This document shows positions 57,050 through 64,000 of a stretch of 64,000 nt of DNA, piece by piece. Source of the stretch: Dipteris shenzhenensis. Its lineage: Eukaryota; Polypodiophyta; Polypodiopsida; Gleicheniales. The notes beneath the pieces are model-generated. The model was not told the origin of the DNA. It ran no database searches and was given only the letters and a program-made list of their open reading frames with translations. The stretch lies in NCBI GenBank assembly GCA_047967505.1, contig CM106541.1; one strand, written 5' to 3'. Both the position numbers and the translations under genes were made by a program. Within the stretch, counting starts at the first letter, position 1. Every line of letters begins with the position of its first letter.

Positions 57050-59190
57050 GCTGTTGTGCTTGCTATTTATGTACTAGCAACTACTCTCTAAGCACCTTTG
57101 TTAACTCAGCACACTTGTGCTTAGAGATGTAACCTTCCAACTCACAATAAAGGCCATACAAAAGTTTTCAAACCGTGTACACTATCTACATATGCACAAT
57201 CCACGTGTTAGCTTGTGGTGTATAACATATAGTGCATGATACAAAATGGTACACAATCCATGTGTTAATATAACTTGTGGTGTAGAACGTATACTGCATG
57301 ATACAAAATGCATGCAAAAAAGAAGAGACAAACTCCCCCTTTGACAGAGTCCAGAAACCTGACTTCAAGAGTAGTCCCATCTAGACCTGTGCCTTGTGAG
57401 TGAAAAAACCATCAACCACTCCCTTTGCTTGGCCCTGGGCGGTGCATAGGAGAAGAGAGGAGAATTACATGTCAAGTACAAAACCAGGAAAAAATGGCCC
57501 AATGAGATTCTTATGTAGGTAGAATGGTAGGAACTCATCATTTATCGGTAGTATTAGATTTATTGTGTTGATGATAAGGTGCCATTATTGGTGGCAAAGG
57601 TAATGTTATGAATGGTACTAAATGTCATACCACTAGTAATAATGATACTAGTAGAAGTTTAGTCTTCCACCATCTTTCAGCTTGCCAATGGTAGTACTGA
57701 TCTATTGGCAACAATGGCCTATTTACTAGTAGTAAAATTACACATAAATGCAATGTTTGCAAAACTATTGAGGACAATATATCGATTCTTGTTTTTTCAA
57801 CTAGGAAGGTTTTCCTATCATCATGTGTAGCATTTCATGTAATAGATATTCACGCATGTAATTCACACAATGTTTGTACAAAGGGACAATTTGCCAGTGA
57901 TAACATATTCACATAATCACATGGATCTTGATTCTTCAATCATCAAATGAAGAGTCTGGTAACTAGGGATGCCTCAAGCATAATTCGACCAATGCTGTGT
58001 TGGACCATTTCTTGAACTTTGTAGGAATGACCTTCCACACTTTTAGTTAGTCCCTACTCCAAATGTGCCAAAGTACAAGAGAAATCATAAGAGGGATGAT
58101 GGTTATGATGAGGTTGGATTTAGCAATTTATTGCCCACCTCATGCTTTTTCCCTTTCCTATCCTCCTAACTCTTCAATTTTCTTAACAAGCCTATGTGAG
58201 GTTTAAATATGGGTGTTCAACTGTATAGATTGGTTGTGGTTGACATAGTCTCACTTTGATAGCCCTTCTCAAAGGTTTCCAATGGATTGAATCTCTAGAA
58301 GTCACATGTGCTAATATCATATCTCCAAATATGTACCAATCAAAGTCTATCCAAAATCAAATCTCTAGAAAATCTTGGGTCGACACTTCCACCGTTCACA
58401 TCATGCTTTACATTGGGTTTGAGGTCTAGCTTCGCGTGACTCTTCCCATCTTTTTTGGACCATGAATCCTTTGGTCAAAGCCTTGAAATATCATGTGAAA
58501 TTCTTTGAGAGTTTTTAAATTCCAACTACTATGTGGCACAAGATGTCCACAATAGCAAGTGTGAAACTTCTATTGTTACACACCTAGAGTTGGAAAAGTT
58601 TCCATCTCACTCTAGTCTTCTAATTCAAATTGAACAACCAAAAGGGAGAAATGCCTCTTCAATGTAGGTGAGGGCCTAAGGAGAAATAAAGAGAGCCAAG
58701 CTCAGTACTCACCTAGCCTCGACACTTCATGATGCCAAGACCCAAAAAACTAGGATTCATAGTCTTGTTGACACCTATTGATCGATGAGTTTAATTGGCT
58801 TCCAAGACTTTCCAAGGAAAATGACCTAAGTATGCTAGTGTTAAATCTAAATTCCTATTCCATTTATATAATCAAATTAGCTATGTTGAAAAAAGAAAAT
58901 GAGCCGACAATGCACGCACGTGTAAATTCATTCACATTAAAAATTAAACTTTAACAATCAACACATGAAGGAAAGCCACTGAAGATTCAAATTATTGATA
59001 CAAAAATTGTGTTCATTAGAATTTGTCAATACAAGTGGATAGTACCACCTACAAGGTTAATCTATAGAGGATGAGACTGTTTGAGTATCCCCCCCCTTTT
59101 GCACTCTCCCTTCCTAGATTCTTGCTTCAACCATCTCTAGTATCCACTCTAATTTTCCTATACAAAAACCCTAGTATACAATGTGTGTCA
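56592..59190. other. No gene seen
   Basis: One CT microsatellite (about 57014-57048) and a short local duplication (ACAATCCATGTGTTA-like phrases, 57195-57300). Otherwise no domain, LTR or tandem repeat was recognised. Confidence 0.4.
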
Positions 59191-59192
59191 AA

Positions 59193-59405
59193 TTATGAAT
59201 AGTACACTTTATGTAATTGTTGGCTCTTTCCCACCATGGCTTCCGCAGGAAGAGTAGGGTGTTTAGGGTATGTAGGGTTCAGAGGCTTTTTGTCACCTAT
59301 AGATATATCGGTGTCGTCGTTTGTAGTATAAGTGTAGTTTAGGGCCTCGGACCATATTTCGGTGGGAGACTTAGGTTGCTTAAGTGTGGGAAGCAAACAT
59401 CGCAC
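59193..59405 (-). pseudogene. Second remnant encoding the unknown peptide
   Basis: A minus frame reads SPTEIWSEALNYTYTTN and then IGDKKPLNPTYP with EAMVGKSQQ. The central part resembles the plus-strand remnant at 8590-8790. I cannot name the protein. Confidence 0.4.
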
Positions 59406-59449
59406 ATGCTTGTATGAAAGGAACGTGCATCATCATGGTTGGGGTAATG

Positions 59450-59640
59450 AAGGCTTTTGCCTTCATTGGGGGTTGAAAGGTTTAGAAAGAGTTTAAGGGT
59501 TAGAGGGAGGCTTAGGGTTCAGAATGGGTTTCAAGGTTTAGAAGGGCTTTCAGGGTTAGAAGGAGAATCCAAGGTTCATATTAGAGTACATGGTGGAGAA
59601 CTCATCTTCCTCATAGATCATGGAGGTCAAGGGTTGAGGA
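59450..59640 (+). repeat. Degenerate repeat of GGTTTAGAAGGG-like words
   Basis: Variants of AGGGTTAGAGGG, GGGTTCAGAATGGG and AGGTTTAGAAGGG recur at roughly 20-30 bp spacing. They resemble a decayed plant telomere-type (TTTAGGG) or satellite sequence. Confidence 0.5.
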
Positions 59641-59659
59641 ACTAGACTAAGAGAGTAAG

Positions 59660-59825
59660 GGTTTAGGGGGAGCATATGAGGGGGAGAGGAAGAAGGTGTA
59701 AGAGCATGGGGGTGGGGGAGAGAGAGGAGAAGGGGGGAGGAGAGGGAGAGGAGGAGGTGCACTGTCGGAGGAGAGGGAGAGAAGGAGGCAAGGTTGGAGG
59801 AGAGGGGAGTAGGAGGCAAGGTAAG
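59660..59825. repeat. Purine-rich low-complexity tract
   Basis: GGAG/GAGG repeats on the plus strand. The proline/serine-rich minus frames here are artefacts. Confidence 0.85.
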
Positions 59826-60446
59826 GACATGCTTTTGGACGTGGAGTGCAAGGGAGCATGGATACTTGGAGACAATTCATGGAACATCAAAGTAGAACTC
59901 AACACAATGCCCCAAAGAGTGTGGGCTTCATTCCATTATGGGGTATAGAAGTTGGATGTTGCATGTAGGACTTGCATGTTGGATTCCTAAGAGGGATTAT
60001 TCCTAGCCTTATGCAAGTACAAGCCGAGCTTTGCCACTACTCTACACACACATTCTATGCTACTTAAATCCATGTTGTCATAGAGTCAACATATTCCCAG
60101 ATCCATTTTATTACCCATACTCAAATTATGGCTTATTGTGATCACGGAGTTGGGATAGCACGTAACCCAATGGATGTGGAACTTGTGGCATGCCAATCGA
60201 TCCTACTGTAATGCCCTTGCACCATACAACTTTTGCTATGTTTCCAGGAAGCCTGTATCCACCATTTGTTCGAATAGAGATATGTGGTGTGCTTCAAAGA
60301 AGATGGCTCTTTGATAGAGTCTTCTTGTAGTTTGAGCATCGATCTATCCATTGGGATTGAAATTGAGAGTAGGAAAATGGCATTTGATGTTAGATATCAA
60401 TGCTCCACTCTCATATAACTACGCGGGAACTAGCTAACTCTACTTG
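59826..60446. other. No gene seen
   Basis: Short frames only, with no recognised domain or repeat. Confidence 0.4.
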
Positions 60447-61030
60447 TAAGCCCCCCATATGAGGAGAAGGCATTTGAGTAGCTCGGTTATCCGGTAGGTC
60501 TTGGTTTGGACACCAGATGGGGGCCATGTGTGGCTTGATGGCTGGACGGCTTCAGATAGAGTTGGTACACTGCCAAGTAGGCTACATGCAAGTGCGGGAA
60601 GGTGTCCCATGACTGACCGCACTGAGGGTAGACAGAGCATTTCCTGGGGCAGCCCACTCTCGGGTTGCGGGGCCCGTTTGGAGTCCCAGATGATCCCAGA
60701 TGGTTGTGGGCCGAACGGCAACCATAGGTTAGTTGCTCTATTTTACGCCACGGTTCTATTGTGTGGTCGGTGGCCTATTTCGAGACCGACCCCCAGTCGA
60801 CCTTTTTGGGCGGACTGGGTCGGTCACCCAATTGGGTCCAACCAACTATGACTAGCGGCTATATAGGAGCAAGCCCATGAAGCCCATTTCATTACTTGCT
60901 ACAACAACCCTGATTCCTTAGCATCCAACCTCCGTCCTCTACTGTTTCTAGCTTGCCATTGAAGCTTCTTTCATAGGAGCGCACGGTTGGGAGGCAGCGC
61001 CATCTATTGCATCAGTTCTATAGTAATCAA
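60447..61030 (+). repeat. LTR-like block related to LTR H and to 1-560
   Basis: Begins with AAGCCCCCCATATGAGGAG (also in LTR H near 18866), has GGCTATATAGGAGC (TATA-like, about 60857), and later GGAGCGCACGG (about 60978), shared with 451-461. No PBS follows and no left boundary is fixed. Confidence 0.4.
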
Positions 61031-61680
61031 AATTTTGATTCTCCATACTATCTGTTTTTCTCTCTTGCGTACGAGATCCTGTTATCTGTTGAGCATAGAC
61101 GTTGTATTATTTTCTTACATTTGATGTGGTTGGGGACCTCCAAGGTTTTGCAAAAGATAGCATTTTGTCGAAGGATGTGTTCAATGTTTCCTTGCATTAT
61201 TGTCTCATGCTGTTGAAGTGCTCGGATGAGCGTGCCTTGGATGTTGCATTCTACACCAGATATGGCTCGATCATTAGCCAATTAATGGTGCAATCCTCAC
61301 CCAAAGTGTGTATGTTGGCCTCCCATCTGTGCCATCGTGGAACTTCATAAAACTTGGGATGGGTTTTGAGACATGGAGGTGCACGAAGATATTATTTCAA
61401 GAAGATTACATCAAAGAGCTTGGGGTGGTGCCAATTAGGCTGGGGATCCAACTTACAGATTCAAGCTTCAACAATTTGGTGCTGACGAATGCCAATACGG
61501 AAGTTGTTCAGGGTCCATCCACCTTGAGTTTTCATATCAGAATATTTGTTCCAGAAATCCTTGATGGGGTTACTGGAAATTGTTATTACATCAAAATCAT
61601 ACCCATCATTAGAATTTGGCATGGGAGTGCAACTCAGATTATCTGGAGCTTGATATTCAAAATTAAATATTGGGTCCATT
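61031..61680. other. No gene assigned
   Basis: Open frames (for example 61308-61688, plus) contain no recognised motif. The minus strand here may be the 3' end of the decayed frame to the right. Confidence 0.35.
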
Positions 61681-63600
61681 TCTACTGATGGCAGCACAAG
61701 TAGTGTCGAAGGTGATGGCGGGGCATGGAGAGAATTTGGGAACATGGGGGAGTAATATGGAAGAGTATTAGGTGTGGGAGGGGAATCGGAGGGGAGGGAG
61801 GGAAGAACTGGGCAAATGGTTTGAGCAGCTTGGTAATCCTTGGGGGTAGGATTAGCAAGGGAAGGGAAGAAGTTAGGTGTGAGGGGCTGGTAGGTTTGCA
61901 ACTGTTGGATGAGTTGAAAGTGGTGAGAGGCATGAGCAAAGAGATAATGAGGGGACGATTAGTAAGGGAAGGGAAGAAGTTAGGTGTGAGGGGCCGGTAA
62001 GTTTGCGATTGTTGGGTGAGTTGAAAGTGGTGAGAGGCATGAAGGGAGTAGATATTTGGCTGGAGCTCATCAGGGAAGGTTAAGAGAGTGGTAGCAGCAG
62101 CAAGGGTACTTAGTGAGGGTATAAGATTGGCATCAATAGTCGTTAGATATGGCAAGTTAGATGTGAGATAGGCCATGTCATCCTCCTACACTTCTTTTTG
62201 TTAGTGAGATGGGATCATCAGTTGCAAGGGTGGGATGTTGGTTATGTCATGCATTGTAGATAATAGTGATGTCTTGAGGGGAGGACTACCCATGAGGCAT
62301 ACATATGGGATGAAAGCATCCATCCTGAGTGCGGTTATCCTAGGATGTGTGGATAGGCATAATATATTTTTTTCATCTTTGAACAAGTCTTAGAAAATTT
62401 CGTGCAAAGTTTTTGCCCCTATGGAACGTTCCCATTTGATGTTTGGACGAGAAGATATGAGCTTGAGTTGGAGTTGTTTCCATTGGATAAGCACTCATGC
62501 TCTGAGATGATATTTTTCTTGTAGAGCAGCCACAAGCTCTTAGTACACCACCGTCGTGCGCTGTAGTGGGACTTCATTTGTGGTGTCTTCCATTGCCTCA
62601 TTGCTTTGCACTAGCAATTGGAGTTCAAGCTTTGATATGGCTATCTTTTGGGATTGCATCTCATCCATGTTTTCATTATACTTATGGCAGATGGATGTAT
62701 ATGCATCCTTAAGAGCTTTCATTTGCAAGGTGACTTGTGCTTGTTGAGGAATGATTTCATTGGTATTGGACCATTGGTCCAAGACTTGTGCTTGCTCAGT
62801 GCTTGCCTTTATAGTGGTTGCAAGTTGGTCCTTTAGTATTTGGCATTCATTTGGCTTTGGTGGAGGTTGGAAGTCACATCTCGCACTGCCTTCTCTTGAG
62901 CTTGGAGAGCTTGGTTCATGAGCACTTCTTCAACCTCTTTCTCATCTATTTGGGCCTGGAGTGCCGTGGCCTCTGTGGTGATTTCATGGAATTGGTCTTG
63001 GATGTCTGCTACAGTTTGTTTTTTCATTTCTCAGGCATGCTCCTCCTTGGACAGGCTAGTGAATAGTTCTAACATTTGAAGCATTTGGTTGGCTTGATGA
63101 TGGAGGTAGACAATGATGAGGATTGGTTAAATTGTTGATAAAATTGGTGCCCATGTAGCCATCCTGATGATTCTGTAGTAGTTGGCTCCAATGGTAAGTT
63201 AGCCACTTGGGTAGAGTAGTCGTATTGTTGATTTGGCATTTGGCACTAGATCTCCTAGTGGCTCATTGACTGGCATGATGTTGACGATTAGTGCTGGTGC
63301 CAATGTAGCCTCAGGCTCTTATTGCTACTGTTGAGATGGATATATATTGGTTGCAACTGTGTGCCAAGATGTAGCACCTTGTGGCGCAATTCCTCATTTC
63401 CTACCTTCATAATAGGCATTTCTTTCGAGGTATCTGCATTTGCCAATGTGATAGTAGGAGAAGGTGGTGATGGATCCCACACTGGTGATACGGGGATATT
63501 CAGATCCTCAATAGGTTTTAGCAATTGGGGTAGAGTCATTTATTTTTCTTGTATCTCCTTATTGATTATTATGGCCAATAAGTGAGGAATATTGCATTTT
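61461..63600 (-). pseudogene. Decayed coiled-coil and proline-rich protein, unknown
   Basis: A series of minus frames can be read in order with shifts between them: MTLPQLLKPIEDLNIPVSPV (63539-63288); coiled-coil stretches VADIQDQFHEITTEATALQA (63027-62833) and NENMDEMQSQKIAISKLELQ (62782-62540); then Pro/Ser-rich text with HHFQLTQQSQTYRPLTPNFF (62176-61682) and NFFPSLANPTPKDYQAAQT (to 61461). It could be a gag or extra ORF of a large gypsy element or a host coiled-coil protein. No catalytic domain is visible, and the case for one protein is an inference. Confidence 0.4.
61851..62045. repeat. Two-copy 107-bp tandem repeat
   Basis: Copies start at 61851 and 61958. Both hold AAGGGAAGGGAAGAAGTTAG, TGTGAGGGGC and GTTGAAAGTGGTGAGAGGCA. 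On the minus strand they encode the repeated LTPNFFPSL phrase of the decayed frame. Confidence 0.9.
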
Positions 63601-64000
63601 TGGCCAGATAAACCATCGAGTTTCTTTGTGAAGAATATGACCAAATGTTGGATCTCTAGTCTTGCTTTATTAGCTGCCTACTATGCAAAATAAATGTGCG
63701 GAGTGGGAGGTATCGATTCTTGCTGCACTTGACCCCCAAGATTGTTGATAGGAATGTTGTTGCTTCCTTGAGTCGAGGGTTGATGATTGTGCAAAGTAAT
63801 ATCATCTCCCTATGGAAATTGTGCCCTTGGCGAGCGAGGAGAGGCTATATTTCAAGAAATTTGGCATCGGCAGGACTTGTGGGGTATTTTGCACCTTGAG
63901 TTGGGAGTGATAAGGCCCTTTGAATCATTGTACTACCAAGTATAATATTTAGTTGACTCTAATTTACAGTGATGGTGCCATACTTGCCAATCTGTGCATC
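63601..64000. other. No gene assigned
   Basis: A minus-strand frame reads NNIPINNLGGQVQQ and later FFTKKLDGLSGQKCNIPHLL, possibly the upstream part of the decayed frame at 61461-63600. It is cut by the window edge. Confidence 0.35.

Noticed and set aside
1-64000. tRNA or rRNA genes
   Set aside because: I saw no cloverleaf-like or conserved rRNA stretch. The TGGTATCAGAGC matches are primer sites, not tRNA genes.

Overview
The window is plant nuclear DNA that consists almost entirely of LTR retrotransposons, their fragments and simple repeats. I see no intact host gene. The signs of a plant are Ty1/copia and Ty3/gypsy elements primed from initiator tRNA-Met (TGGTATCAGAGC next to most 5' LTRs), a PLS-type pentatricopeptide (PPR) pseudogene, a LINE, and a fragment of a DUF641 (GIL1/IRKI-type) plant gene. 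The PPR style, the LINE and the density of decayed elements suggest a large, repeat-rich genome such as that of a homosporous fern; this is an inference, not proof.

Layout. 1-560: LTR-like piece. 1951-7507: a decayed copia element (copia-1) split by a nested gag-only element (G, about 3851-5608). 7561-9040: putative LTR, GT/GA and G-rich simple repeats, an unknown peptide remnant and a 79-bp tandem repeat. 9100-10133: copia remnant with LTR A. 10186-12398: F1, a complete gag-only element with 289-bp LTRs that look identical and a 5-bp target duplication. 13276-16810: PPR pseudogene cut by a 5'-truncated LINE. 16811-19795: LTR H interrupted by F2, a second gag-only element with perfect target duplication AAGGT. 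19940-23127: copia-C on the minus strand, internally deleted. 23640-25620: gypsy integrase remnant, then a lone LTR C carrying both a PPT and a PBS. 25623-26219: antisense DUF641 gene fragment. 28560-33100: decayed gypsy of the Tat/Athila-like branch, minus strand. 33974-39525: copia-K, structurally complete with target duplication AGGGA but with broken ORFs. 39541-43200: simple repeats and a 63-nt near-perfect hairpin. 43215-45048: LTR A with PBS, and the 3' end of an unknown element D. 45049-51623: a chromodomain gypsy (E), minus strand, nearly intact ORF, with mismatched LTRs. 51770-56591: copia-C, plus strand. 56592-64000: no clear genes, an LTR-like block (60447-61030) and a decayed coiled-coil/proline-rich reading frame on the minus strand.

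The most interesting signals are (i) three gag-only elements (G, F1, F2) that share a gag C-terminus and 3' untranslated segment but carry two different LTR types, one of them apparently very young; (ii) element E, whose 5' LTR looks chimeric, sharing 57 bp at one end with its own 3' LTR and 45 bp at the other end with the PPT-adjacent start of element D; (iii) LTR C, with a telomere-like repeat just upstream of its TATA box; (iv) an LTR leader joined to an antisense fragment of a plant gene. All similarities were read by eye, without alignment software.
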